A stretch of 64,000 nucleotides of DNA, from positions 2,480,001-2,544,000 of the forward strand of contig JAQFVV010012446.1 of assembly GCA_028023455.1 (NCBI GenBank), written 5' to 3'. Source of the DNA: Epiperipatus broadwayi. Lineage: Eukaryota > Onychophora > Udeonychophora > Euonychophora > Peripatidae. Positions 34,201-46,057 of the stretch are shown piece by piece (positions within the stretch are counted from its first letter, which is position 1; every line of letters begins with the position of its first letter). A model generated the notes under the pieces. That model was not told the origin of the DNA. It worked only from the letters and a program-made list of their open reading frames with translations, and made no database searches. The translations under genes were made by a program, and so were the position numbers.

Positions 34201-34534
34201 TTAATGCAGCAACATATGGAGTTCTATCTCAACACACAAATCTTCTACCTTTCTATTTAAAATGCTATTAAAATATTTAAATGTTTTTATATTTTTTAGT
34301 TGATAATTGCCATATTTTTGGTGAATAGCTTTTCACTACCAGAACCCCATTCAGTAAAGGCATAAATGATTAGTAATCATTTTTTCAGATCAGGTGATTA
34401 CATCTTTTTTAAACTTTATATATATAATAAAGATCAAATATATCTAAAAATCTTTATGCAGAATGGCGGATAATTTTCTTTTCATGATAGTTCTCCTTTT
34501 CATTCTGATACTCATGATCCTCCACAATGTGTGC

Positions 34535-35295
34535 CAGGTAAATGAATCTCTTTCCAAACTGCCTGCAGTGCCATCTATGAATCAATCTCTATTTTATATA
34601 GTGATATAATTCAGCTAATCATCACAAAAATTGTAAGGTATACTAGCATGTTTGCATCAAATGTTATAATGTAAAATGTGATAGTGTGTTTCGTAACTTA
34701 CCCTATAACGAACCAATGCCTTAGCACTAAATTTGGTTCTTAAATGTTCAAAATGATTCATCTATATATAGCAGTCAAAAGAAATATATGTGAATGGCTT
34801 TATTGCCCAGTATTTCATAAGTGATCAAGCACTGGAAGTGCCAGAAGTGGTGTTAGGTTTCAGGGCTCCCATTCAAGTCAGACACGGTACCACTCTGCTA
34901 AACCATGCAAGGCAAATAAATGCCTTTATTACTTGGTAGTTTGTAAAAAGGTTGAGGGTTGGAAGGCCAGCCCTGGAATGGATTCCAGGATTCCACATGC
35001 TAGAATCTGATATTCTACCACTGTGTCACATTCTACCATTATGTCAAACTATAGCAATCCCATGAGTTGGTGTAGATGTTTTCGAGTCATTTACCAGATT
35101 TAACAATAGTAGGGGCAGCACTGAATGAACTGAAAAGTTATAAAACACACTGTCACATTTAATTTTATGACTTGTGACCCAGATATGCTAGCATCTTAAA
35201 ATTTTTTATAGTGAATACCCTAGCAATATCAGTACATATCATGATTCAGAGATGGCACTGCAGGGACTTTGGAGAATCATGTTTTTATTGGGATG
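34535..35295. mobile_element. Family K fold-back element, copy 1
   Basis: Left arm 34535-34705 and right arm about 35125-35295 are inverted copies: ctgcctgcagtgccatct against agatggcactgcaggg, and gctagcat or its equivalent and gtgacagtgtgtt on both sides. The same arms form the element at 43450-43910. A family T SINE (about 34785-35060) sits between the arms here. Confidence 0.75.
34785..35060 (-). repeat. Family T tRNA-SINE between family K arms
   Basis: This has two related halves on the plus strand (tttattgcccagtatttcata and ttattacttggtagtttgta), each followed by a tRNA-like part. On the minus strand ACACAGTGGTAGAATATCAG and TGGAATCCATTCC occupy the A- and B-box positions. It is a dimer-like copy of the family at 29.9-30.6 kb. 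Confidence 0.6.
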
Positions 35296-35302
35296 TGTGT
35301 AT

Positions 35303-35617
35303 ATCTCTACAAACTATAATTAATGTATTTCAGAGTATGGTTACAGATCTTGGACAAATACATCTGATTTGATAAAAGAATAGTTCTACAAACTATAATT
35401 AATGCATTTCAGTACATTGAGTCGTGGCCCTTAGACAAATATATTTCATTTAATAAAAGTCTAACACTACAAACTATAAATAATGTGTTTCAGTTTATGG
35501 TTACAGACCTTGGACAAATACATTTGATTTGATAAAAGACTAGTTCTACAAACTTTAATTAATGTATTTCAGTTTATGGTTACAGATCTTGGACAAATAC
35601 ATTTATTAAAAGACTAG
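35303..35617 (+). repeat. Tandem repeat, about 80 bp x 4
   Basis: Units begin ctacaaacta at 35307, 35386, 35467 and 35546 (periods of 79-81 bp). They share taatgtatttcagt, ggttacag, cttggacaaata and gataaaaga. The array abuts the right arm of the family K fold-back. No ribozyme core was found in the unit. Confidence 0.92.
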
Positions 35618-36389
35618 CTACTTGCTAATCATGCTATTTGCTGAATCATACACATCATTAATTTGATGATTATGATGAAGTCTACCTGTTTATAAATTTT
35701 GAACCAGTTCTAAAACTGTAAGATTGTGGTGTACAAGTATTAGTAAAGAGGAAAATAATTAAAAAAATTGTCACGTGTGTAAGTAAAGAGTTATGTTTGA
35801 TTTTTAATAAATATAAAATCTACATCCAAAATTTCTGTTAAAAATGATTAATAATTATTCATGTATTTGTTGCAATTAACAGTAATGCAAGGGTAAGAAT
35901 GCAATAAGTTTGGGTAGTGTAGTGTCACATAAATACAGAATATTAGTATGTCACATGTGACAGCATAGATATACTAGACAAACCGAAGAGCTGATTGGAT
36001 CGAAATGTATATTACAAGCCATTAACATATCTTCCCCCAATGTCTGAGAACTTTATAGTTAATTATATTTACAAATATAGACAGATATAATTGATCTTTT
36101 TTAAATTTAAAGACCATACTTATGGTTTAAACATATATAGATAATTTATGATTAGTAAAAAATGCATAATTATCATTTACATAATTATTGTGAGTTTTAA
36201 ATGCAATGTGTGTAATATGTGATTGCATTAAGCTAAAATATCTTAACTACTGATATTACATATTGCCACCCACCCCCCCCAAAAAAAATCACAATTACTC
36301 GAAAGATATAAACCAATAGGAATAAAATTCATAATGACATAAACATGTGATGTTTGTGACGATGATATTATAAATGTAATTATATGTTG
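35618..36389. other. Spacer, nothing recognised
   Basis: A short poly-C/poly-A run (about 36269-36288) is the only notable sequence. Confidence 0.45.
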
Positions 36390-37150
36390 GACTATTTCCA
36401 TCATTTAATATTAAGTGTTAATGTTTTAGAGAAGTTCTAACTTTATTTAAACTTTACAAATACATTCATCTACTAGTAATAGCAAACAACACATTTTGAA
36501 TGGTATTATATCCTTTCTCCATCAAGTGCTACTAGTCTGATCAATGACAGTTCTAGCAAGAGAGTCGAACTTGGGATTTTCAGGTTTAGTTTAGAGCATT
36601 GCCTTAAATTAAATAAACATCAATCTAAAAGTCTCTAGATTGATTCCATTCTAATACTGTCACTGGTCAGGTCAGCAACATCTGAAGAAAGAAAGGAGAA
36701 TACTACTACTCAAAACATTGTATTATAGACTAGTCTAAGACAATAAAGCCAAATACTCAAGGCTTTAATAGGTTTATAAATGTAGATGATAGCAATCAAC
36801 CCTTAAGATATCAACAATCTCAACCTGTAGTCAAGGCAACCTCCTTTAATAATAAAGGTGATACCAACTTTACCTATGGTCTGATATGTTTATGTAGACA
36901 TTAAAGATTATAAATTAACTGAGTGTGAGATTCTTTAGTATCTATATAAACATATTAGACCATAGATAAAAGGGGTACCACCCTTATTGTTAAAGGAAGT
37001 TGCCTTGACAACAGGCAGAGATTGTTGATAGCTTAAGGGTTGATTGTTATTATCACAAACTAGGATGTATATTACTATGAACAATTGAATGTGTTTGAAA
37101 AGCTTAAATAAAGTTTTAATTTTATAAAATCATTTAACAATTAATATTGC
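36390..37150. mobile_element. Composite fold-back with SINE S and family D arms
   Basis: The outer ends around 36395-36470 and 37080-37150 are inverted (aactttatttaaactt against aagcttaaataaagtt). Inside lie a SINE S copy (36570-36770) and an inverted pair of family D segments. The family D arms are 36793-36895 and 36955-37058, with caatcaacccttaa, gtcaaggcaacctcctt and ggtctgatatgttta on the left and their complements on the right. Confidence 0.75.
36570..36770 (+). repeat. SINE family S, copy 2
   Basis: The copy reads caggtttagtttagagcatt (A-box region), then a B-box-like ttgattccattc, actgtcactgg, caacatctgaag and a tail with caaaacattgtat. It is the same arrangement as the minus-strand copy at 50640-50432, more decayed. 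Confidence 0.65.
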
Positions 37151-40100
37151 AAACATATGAATAATATTCCATTTTTAATCATTAGTGAAATTGCCATCTT
37201 GCATAACCACTATATTCAGTTGTACAGAAAAAGTGGAATAGATTGGTGTCAATTTTAGTGGAACGTTGCTAACTACTTACTATTTACATGATCTGATAAT
37301 TCCGTGGCATTGCAAAATTTGAGATAATGATCATGAATATCAACCAATACATTCACACATTTGATGTGTGAGTGGTTCAGAAATGGAATTGGATAAGTAT
37401 CTAAAATCTGTTTAAGCATTGCTAATTGTATGTGAACCATGCATTATTCTAATCCAGTTGGCATTTAGAATAGATCCATGAACTATCAAACTGCGGGTAT
37501 TAGAGACATCTAAATATCATAATTTATAGAACTTGAAGAATGGCTGAATAATGATGGAATCCATTTCAGTGGATAAATTATAATCAAATTCAGACTGTTC
37601 CATGGCAATAAAATTGTTACTAATCAACATTTCTAACACCATATAACTCTACTTTACTCTAACTTCAGTGAATAATTATTGTTAATAAGGGTCACTGAAA
37701 GTCTGGGAATGTATCAATGAACCTTGGGAATGTACCAATTTTGGGTTCATCGTAAACATATAAAAACACTAATGACTGCTCACACTCTACCATAGTTTAT
37801 GGTATCACCATTTTTTGAAAATTAATGTCATTCTAATCAAAATGACATCAGCTTTGTAGCATCACTTTTTCAGCACCTTCTCACAGTCAATAGTGTCAAA
37901 TCTATACCTGTATTCATATAATGAATCAATCACTTCTTCAAAGAACTGTGATCACGCTTTTCTATAGAGATGACAATTTTTCAATAAGTTGGTCAATTAG
38001 ATCACTTCCTATCATTTTAGTGAAATAACCATTTCTCAAACCTTTGTCAACTCTTACTGTTAGAAGTAGAAGAGGTTCTATATCATCTGTTAATGTAAAT
38101 GCTGTTCATTGCTGACCTTCACAAAAAAAATCTGCTAGTCCATGTTCTCTACCCACAAAAAAAAAAATGTATTCTGCTTCAAAATGTATTCTTACTGAAA
38201 TTTGCAGCATTAGCCCTTTAAAGATTATCAAGTACTTTTGAACCGCAACTTAACTATTTCCACCCAAGCTCTATCCAAATCTCATTTCAATATGGTTTAT
38301 TAAAAAAACAGCTTAATTAAGCCCCCTTAACAATGTTATCAATACCTGTTTTCTAATAAAGAAAACAGATGATGATTAAACATAAATTGGAAACAAAAAG
38401 GAAAACAGAGAAAATAAAAATTTCTTCTTTTAGTAATATATTAAAGATTTTAAAGCTTCTCATTCGATAATTTAATATACAAAAATTAACAAAGCGTATG
38501 ACACACTTGAATGAGAAGCTATAAAGATACACAGAAATTATTACAAGCTAAGCGCTTTCGAGGCCTTTTGCCTCATATTCATAGCGGTACTGTGAGCTGC
38601 AGAACGAAGAAATAGGGCAAGGAAACAAAACGGTATGCAAAGCGTATGCAAATGAACTACATAGTCCAACGTTTGGAGATGTCAAAGCAGGTATCTCGTC
38701 TATTGATGGAGTTATTATTGCCATTAATAAAATATGCTTCTCTGATTTTCCGCTTGATGTCATTTGTTTCAATACAGACTATTGGGGAGCTGCTAACTTT
38801 TATGAACTGATTTACTTCCTTTTCTCTTTCCAGAAATTAATTTTATAAATAGTTAACAAAAACTTTTTATATATATTTTATTTCATATACAAAAATATTT
38901 GAGATGAAATACAAAGAAACTCACACACACATGACTGGAATAAAACTTAATCCTTTATCTAGTGAGAGTTTAGAATTAAAAAAAGTTATTCATTATTGTC
39001 ATATTTGATGTCCATACCTAGGTGTGCATAGTTACAATATCCCCATCTAACATGGGAAATGAAATTGCCCTGAACTGCATTCCTCGTGCTCAGCTGTTTC
39101 TCTCATTATCGTAGACTTAAGAGCTAGTACCATGATACCACTCATTAGTTTGTCTCTTTATGATTAATTTGATTCTAGGGACTGGGCTGACCTACAGTAA
39201 TTGAAAGCATGAATAATGACTCCAACACCATGAAGAATAAACACTACAATCACAAGACGTAAGTACACACTGTAGCATAAACACCAGGAAAACTATCTCA
39301 TTTTAAGCATAATATGCAACTTATAATCTAGAAGTTATAATAAAACCAAATTTTGGGGATAATGAAACCTTACTCATTTGACTTTTGAGTCTTATAGGTC
39401 TCTGACCCACATCACAATTCTTCACATGGTAATCATCATTGTAGATATTTTATATTAATCCCTGCTCCTTTAAGACTTGGGAAATGTTTTGATAGCTTTG
39501 AACTTTCAACTTTGGGTAGGTGCAGTGCAATGATATACAACATGGACACATTGCATCCTCATGCCAATGACAACATCCTCCCATTCATACTTCAGCAGCC
39601 AAAAATCACCTTTAATTTACTCAATCTGCATAGCAGATTATATTTACTTTGCAAAAAGGTCTTAATGATTAAGAATTGATTCCAATTCTTTTCCCTCTCT
39701 ACTAATACAAAAGCGTTACTTCCATACTGCTTTATGATTTGAAATGAATTTTCATATTGTACCATCCAGAAGTATCTTAGGGTTTTTACACTTTCTATGT
39801 TTCGTGTTCGGTGACCAAATTACATTCACTTTGATAATTCCCTCATTAGAATATGTCCTGTAATTTTATTGAACACAATTATTTTTCCTGGTCACACAAC
39901 CCCACTTAACATAACTAAACTTGAATAATAGAGAGGAGAGAACCAGTTTTTGATTTATTTACAAGATGCCAGGATTCTATACAAGAATCCACTGGCCCAC
40001 ATCCTATCTTTATTAGTTACTATTAAAAATTATTTGCTACACCTGGAGGATTGTATTTTCTAATTCAGCATTGGCAATTTATTTGGTAAAGTAATAATTG

Positions 40101-40448
40101 AATTCAAACAATTTTATCCTATTAACAACAAACTTAAATAGAGAACAATGCAAGTTATATTCCTATGATTTATTAAATTATAATTATTTTAAAAATAAAA
40201 CAGAGAATGACAATATAAAAAAACAAATAAATTTGAATGGTTATTAAACACTACTGTTTTCTAAGTTTCAGATTCTTTTTTTTATATAGTCTGATGCAAT
40301 ACAACATTTTCTATCTTTATAGTTAAAGAAAAAGTGGTCACTTAAATTATGAAATAAAGTCTCTTACTGATAAGTTGAATAGTTCAATTTATAACATTGT
40401 GAATTTTACCATGCATGTTTTTTGTTCTCCTGGGAGGATCCGTTATAC
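37151..40448. other. Long spacer without recognised features
   Basis: I found no shared repeat. The minus-strand open frame at 38772-38548 (74 residues) lies over a segment with a strong GAGGC/GCCTC hairpin followed by GAAAGC (38545-38572), but the flanks do not form a hammerhead. I do not call a gene. Confidence 0.45.
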
Positions 40449-40762
40449 CAGAAGTCCCCAACCCTATGCCCATGGGGACCATGGCACCTGCAGACCATTT
40501 TATGTGTGCCTGCCACTATCCGAACACGATAAAAAATTATTTATCTGATACAAATAAATTTAATTTTTAAAATTTCTTATAAATTATTGTATTATATTGT
40601 AATCAAATTGTAGGGCATACTATACTTTTACAGCGTAAAAATATTAACATTAATTGTATGTTAAATTTTTTTTTTAAATAAATATTTTTTTGTACATTAT
40701 GCCCACAACCTGGCAGGTATTATAGAATGCGCTCTTAAGTGCAAAAAGGTTGGGGACCCCTG
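40449..40762. mobile_element. Non-autonomous hAT element
   Basis: The left end CAGAAGTCCCCAACC and the right end GGTTGGGGACCCCTG are imperfect terminal inverted repeats of the CAGxGGTCCCCAACC type, which is characteristic of many hAT elements. Next to the left end is the G+C-richer catggggaccatgg. The middle is AT-rich with no coding capacity. The 8-bp flanks do not match, so the target duplication has decayed or the ends are slightly off. Confidence 0.7.
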
Positions 40763-42713
40763 CATCTGTCTTATTGCAGCTTGTAGGTAGTCCAGGGTTC
40801 AAGATTTAGGTAGGTGATGACTTCACTCATGGCATTCTTATGACTTCAGGAAGAAAGAAAACATCAGCAAACGAATTCTTCTCAACTCACCCATATTCCA
40901 ACGATTCAGTTTGTTAGTGAGAATAGCTTGGTGCAATATTTATTGCTTCATAGAAAATCAATTTTATATTAAACTGCTTTCTTTAGAAGATGAAAATTCA
41001 AGAATGATGTAGTTTTTCTTTTATACTCCTGATTTTAGTCAGCCGTGCACATCCTATTGACACCTTTTTATTTTTGACAAATTTTTTTTTTTTTTTTTCA
41101 AAATCATCTTTTTCCCTCTTTGGTCACCATTTTTAATTATCATGAAAGAATACTGTCATTTTAACTTTAAATATTGCTTTAAAAAAATGTATTGCTTCCA
41201 ATTAATTTGCAATAAGAATTTATCCTTATCTTAGCACAAATCAAAGTAAGGTCTGGTTATTCTCTTTATCTCTTTTTTTAAATCTCTTTAACTTAAAAAA
41301 TATATATATAATAAATCAGATTATACTTAAAAAAATACTATTCTCTCTTTTAAAAAAATATATAAAATAAATCAGATTATACTTTTAAAAAAAATACTAT
41401 TCTCTCTTTTAAAAAATTTAATAATTTTACCTTTAAAATACCAATGCAGATTATACAAATACCATATAATATAAATTTTGATTTTTTTTAATAAAAATTC
41501 CTTTGAGTTTTATTATCACCAGCTCTTTTCTTACATTTGTCTTCTATTTGGCCAGTCTTTTTTTATATTTATGCCATTAATCTTATCAACAGCACTGTTT
41601 GACCTACCTGCTCTTTTGAAGTTTCGGGATTTTTTTTTCAACCTAATTTTCATTACTTATTGTCATATATGGCTCTGCTAACAGAACAGTGTTTTCTTTC
41701 AATTTTTGAGCTTATATTTTTGCTTTAGCCCTTGTTACTATTAATTAAACAAACTAGTAATAAATGAAAAAATTATAAATAAATATCAATGATTGTCGAA
41801 TCCATCCCTCAATCACACCGTAACTCCGCATAGTTCCTTTCTATATCCAACCCCACTTTTCCCTAACATATTTACTTTTGTTACTATGGCTCTACCATAC
41901 TATTTTTAACTTTCTTCAACATTGCCTTTCTCTATTTTATCCACTACTTTATCCCTACATTTCACCTTAGTTTGTGCAACATTGCCTTATTTCTCTCAGG
42001 GTTTACTTATCTTTACTCTCATATTTCTCTCATATACACAGCAGAAAGGATGTGAGAGAATTATAAACTATTATGGCACTAAATGCACCATGTTGGCATG
42101 CCAAATGTAAGTTATAATAAATTGAACCCATACAATACTATTTTTGTATTAGAGAGAAAAAGTACATTTAAAAAAAAAAGATACTTATGCATAAAAGCTC
42201 CATTGAAAGGTTCAAAATAAGTTCGTAAAAGGGCCAAATGCTAGAAATAATAAATTTTGTATATATATACTTACAATTTCTATTTTATATTTCATAAGTT
42301 GAAATATTTATTTTCAAATGCACATTCTCTATTTCATAAACAGTACATTTGATATTTTTTATGTTAAAAGATTTTAAAAAATTTGACATTTAATATATAT
42401 TCTGTATACATAATCTTTTATTTTATGTGTTGAAAAATTTAAACTTTCCAATTTACATATATGTTAAATTGAATCCATAGAGTACTTATTTTTTTATATT
42501 GAAGAAAAAAAGTTTTGTTTTTTTTTAATTTGACACTCCTACAAAAATGTTCTGCTAAAAGATTAAAAATCTTCAATTCTTTAAAAAAAATTGAATGATT
42601 TTATTGTTTGTGGGTTTATAAAAAATGTAAGTATTGAGTGTAACGATTTGGGCAAAGCTGTGGGTGTTGACTTTGGAGTCAATCACTTGATTATTACATC
42701 AAATCATGTAAAA
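40763..42713. other. AT-rich spacer with a small tandem duplication
   Basis: A segment of about 58 bp containing ataaatcagattatactt and tactattctctctttt occurs twice in tandem at about 41295-41410. The plus-strand open frames at 41478-41681 and 41922-42110 have no recognisable motif. Confidence 0.5.
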
Positions 42714-42896
42714 CAGTGGCTCTCAACCTTCCTAATGTCGTGACCCTTTAATACAGCTCCTTATGTTATGGTGACACCCAACTTTTAATTTTGCTACTGT
42801 TGTGAATTAAAAATGTATTTTCCAATGGTCTTCAGAGACCCCTGTGAAAGGGTTGTTCCACCCTCAAAGGGATCGTGACCACAAGTTGAGAACTGA
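42714..42896 (+). mobile_element. SPIN-like hAT element (non-autonomous)
   Basis: The start CAGTGGCTCTCAACCTTCC, then gtgaccctttaatacagc, ggtgacacccaac, attttgctactgttgtgaa, ccaatggtcttcagagacc, cctgtgaaagggttg and agttgagaac at the end follow, in order, the consensus of SPIN (Space Invaders) hAT transposons as I know it, with an internal deletion. SPIN elements are known for horizontal transfer among distant animals. This copy is about 183 bp and has no transposase. The last few terminal bases have diverged. Confidence 0.85.
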
Positions 42897-43449
42897 GGTA
42901 TTCGGTTCTTTGATATTTTTAAGAATATCAACCACAGTTTTCTGAAATAATTCTTTCAATCATTTTGTTCTTATATCTCCTGCAGCTTACATATGATTGA
43001 CTATCACTTTGATATTTTTCATATTCTCACCTGATTCATTCTTGCCTAAGCTAATATGTTTATCAATTCATCTTCTTGGTAGATCAAAATTTCTAATATC
43101 ATATTTTTAATTTAATGCCTAAATATTTTGTTTTTTGCTCCTGACTTAAACTTTGAAATATTTTGTAAGTCAATATGGAAATAAAAAAGCAATAATTCAG
43201 ATGCAATGTTAATTAACTATTTATATATTACAATGAGAAAAAAGAACTGTGCATAGATGACTATGAATAATTTTTCATGCTTGCAAAAGTATACTAAAAT
43301 ATAATCAATAGTTAAAAATTCCATCAAAACTAAATATAATTGTCACCTTATAGTCATACAAACAATATATTTCATATATTTATATTTATTTGCATATCTT
43401 ATTACTATAGCATTGGAAAGACATTTAGACAAATATACATACTGCATTT

Positions 43450-43910
43450 CATTGAAAAGGGATTCTCTCTCCACACTGCCTGTCATCCCATCTCCAAATC
43501 AATACAAATTATATGTAATGTGATAGGTTAGCTAGTCATCGTAAAAATTTTCAAGGGCTACAAGTCTGGATTATAACTTACACCATGAAATGTGAAAGTG
43601 TGTTTTGTATTTAACAAGCAATGGAACAATACACTATAATTATTTATGAACTAGACAAACTGCTAGTAAAATGGTTGAAATAATTAAAGTGTATACACCA
43701 GTAAATCCATCAGGTGTAAGATCATTTTCAAATGATTTGTAACATTTTGTGATAGCAGAGAGTGCATTGAAGACAGTATACAAAGATACAAAACACGCAC
43801 TATCATATTTTACATAATAAATTGTTATACAGACAGGCTAGCACCATAATTTTTTTATGGGGAATAGCAAAACCATGTCACTATGTAGCATTCGATTTGA
43901 CTCAAAACTA
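43450..43910. mobile_element. Family K fold-back element, copy 2
   Basis: Left arm (about 43455-43620: ctgcctgtcatccc, gctagtcatcgtaaa, gtgaaagtgtgttttgta) and right arm (about 43780-43905: atacaaaacacgcactat, caggctagcacc) are inverted copies and match the arms at 34.5 and 35.2 kb. No SINE is present between the arms here. Confidence 0.65.
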
Positions 43911-44683
43911 ATGAAGCAGACAGCTTGGAGCATGTACAGCTTTTGACCTAAATGAATCACACGTAGAACTGATTTAAATATTTGACTTAAGTCAAATAAA
44001 AGATCTAATTCCAAATATGTGATTAATCCTTGAATGAAAGAGTATATATATTTAATATTGAAAATTATAATTGCATTTAATTTCACTATTCATAATAATA
44101 ATAAAACTAAATAAACTCAACGTAAAAGTCCACAACGCCATGTGTCAATCAAAGCTCTTCTTATTCAAAGTTAGGAACTACGCAAACAAGTACAATATTT
44201 ATGAAAATAATTATATGTAAATACAATTCCTTAATAACCCCTTGACATATATTCTGTCACATTCATTCAGACAGCAGAATTTGAGATGAAACAGAAATTC
44301 AAGGATACGATTTGTAAATAACATTAATTTTACATCAACAGAAAATTTAAACTTTTTTTAAAAAACAAATTTAACCGTAAGAATAACAAACAATGAACTA
44401 AAGTATTTATATAAAAATTATCTTATTTCTTTTTGATTTTATACTGAATTATATTTAGGATCATTTTACTATTCATTTTACATTTCTGGTCTCTTTCTTA
44501 TCGAAATAGAAAGAAATAGCATGAAATTTTATTTGTGTTTGCGTAGAAACAGACAAGCAGAGTGTTTGCTAAACAAATAAACAACACTTAATAAAAGAAA
44601 AATATTCCTAATATTCTCCTCATTTATGTATAAATGTACCTAACTTTTTACATGGCTGTCAGAAGACATACATTTAGTATATT
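43911..44683. other. AT-rich spacer, nothing recognised
   Basis: Nothing recognised. Confidence 0.45.
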
Positions 44684-44890
44684 AAACAAGGCAAAACTCT
44701 CCATACAGTAGTGCCACCCTGTGCCAACCAGAGTAGACACTAGATAGGGATTTTATGCACAGGCCTTCTGGCATCCATTGATTACTCTGGTTGGCACAGG
44801 ATGGCACTACTGTATGGAGAGTTTTGCCTTGTTTAATAACAATTATGTGCTAGTATCAGAGATAGTGATCATGTGATGTTTAGACATTTA
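44684..44890 (+). repeat. Family B repeat, fold-back without ribozyme
   Basis: Arms aaggcaaaactctccata and tatggagagttttgcctt enclose an inverted pair ending in tagatagggattttatgc. The hammerhead segment between the arms has been lost. The right side carries the family terminus (gtgatcatgtgatgtttag). Confidence 0.85.
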
Positions 44891-44995
44891 ATATATGTTG
44901 TGAGCAAATCATTTATAAGTAATATAACTTTATCTTTCTTATGGCACTGCTAAACCCATATAATATTAATATAATTACGTTCTTTATTACTTTTA

Positions 44996-45280
44996 CAATG
45001 CTTTTTTACAACCCACTATTGATGGTTTCGATTGCCCCAGCAATCTTTGTACAGAACTTCTATTTATATTTTCAAATCTTAAAATATAAGTAGAAGTTCT
45101 GAAGAAGATTGATGGGGCTATCGAAACTGTCAATAATGGGTTGTAAAAAAGCATTGTAAGTAGAAGTTCTGAAAAAGATTACTGAGACAATCAAAGCCAT
45201 CAATAGTGGGTTGTAAAAGAGCATTGTAAGTAGAAGTTCTGAAGAAGATTGCTAGGACAATTGAAACCATAAGTAACAAA
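44996..45280 (+). repeat. Family H: inverted unit plus three tandem 69-bp units
   Basis: Plus-strand units start gtagaagttctgaa at about 45090, 45160 and 45229. Each contains a GATTG..CAATC-type stem followed by GAAAC (or a variant) and aatagtgggttgtaaaa, then gcattgtaa. An inverted copy lies at 44996-45058. The segment CTGAAGA + one base + stem + GAAAC resembles a hammerhead core but has an extra nucleotide before the stem. Confidence 0.8.
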
Positions 45281-45660
45281 TAGTCATGGACATATATAAA
45301 AAAATAACACTATTTTAAGTAATGTGTTTTGAAGAACATATCTCTTCATCAGATGTAGTAACAAATAATAATACAATGGAACTACAATATTCATTTGAAT
45401 TTTGTTCCAATTCACTCATGTACATATACCATTGTATGTAATATCTCATTCTCATATTTTATTGATAAGTTTTGATTACATTGAAATACATACTGTTCAT
45501 TGATTGCAACTGTACAATACTTTTCAACACCAGATATATTCGTATATGTATGGAATGCATGTATAAATTAAGATTATATCATAAACAAACATTTTTAAAA
45601 AATATATAATTATTAATAATAAATTGAGAGGAAACATACTGTGTGTTCACTTATTCACAT

Positions 45661-45965
45661 TTAAATCAGCAAACATCACATGATCATTATTTCCTATCCT
45701 TACTCAAGCTGTTATAATGAGGCAAACTCTCCCTAGAGTAGTGCCATTTAGTGCAAACCAGAGTAATCAATGGAAGCAGGATTTGTCCCTAAAATCCCTA
45801 TCTAGGGCCTACTTATCCAGGCTCTCCACTGATGAAAGCCATAAGCTAGAAACTAGCTGGTAACATTAGACGAGAAAGCATTAGATAGATTTTATTCACA
45901 AACTTTCTTGCATCCATTAATTACTCTGGATTGCACTGGGTGGCATTACTGTAGGGGGAATTCAC
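45661..45965 (+). repeat. Family B repeat with degraded hammerhead
   Basis: The terminus aaacatcacatgatca is on the left, with internal arms ggcaaactctcc and agtgcc. On the plus strand CTGATGA and GAAAC are present at about 45831-45855, but GTC is changed to GCT and stem I no longer pairs, so the ribozyme is probably dead. Confidence 0.75.
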
Positions 45966-46057
45966 AATTATTCAAATAAAATATTATTGTATTGTGTATC
46001 TTTCCTTTTTTAAATAAAATGAATAGTAAAATTCTGATTTTCATTGCAATTAAATAT

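Noticed and set aside
38540-38580. Strong GAGGC/GCCTC hairpin followed by GAAAGC on the minus strand, resembling hammerhead stem II
   Set aside because: The sequence before the hairpin is GAATAT rather than CTGANGA, and no cleavage site or stem I partner could be drawn.
45320-45355. CTGATGAAGA followed by a hairpin and AAAAC on the minus strand near 45350-45325
   Set aside because: The only stem uses core residues and GAAA is absent, so a hammerhead core cannot form.
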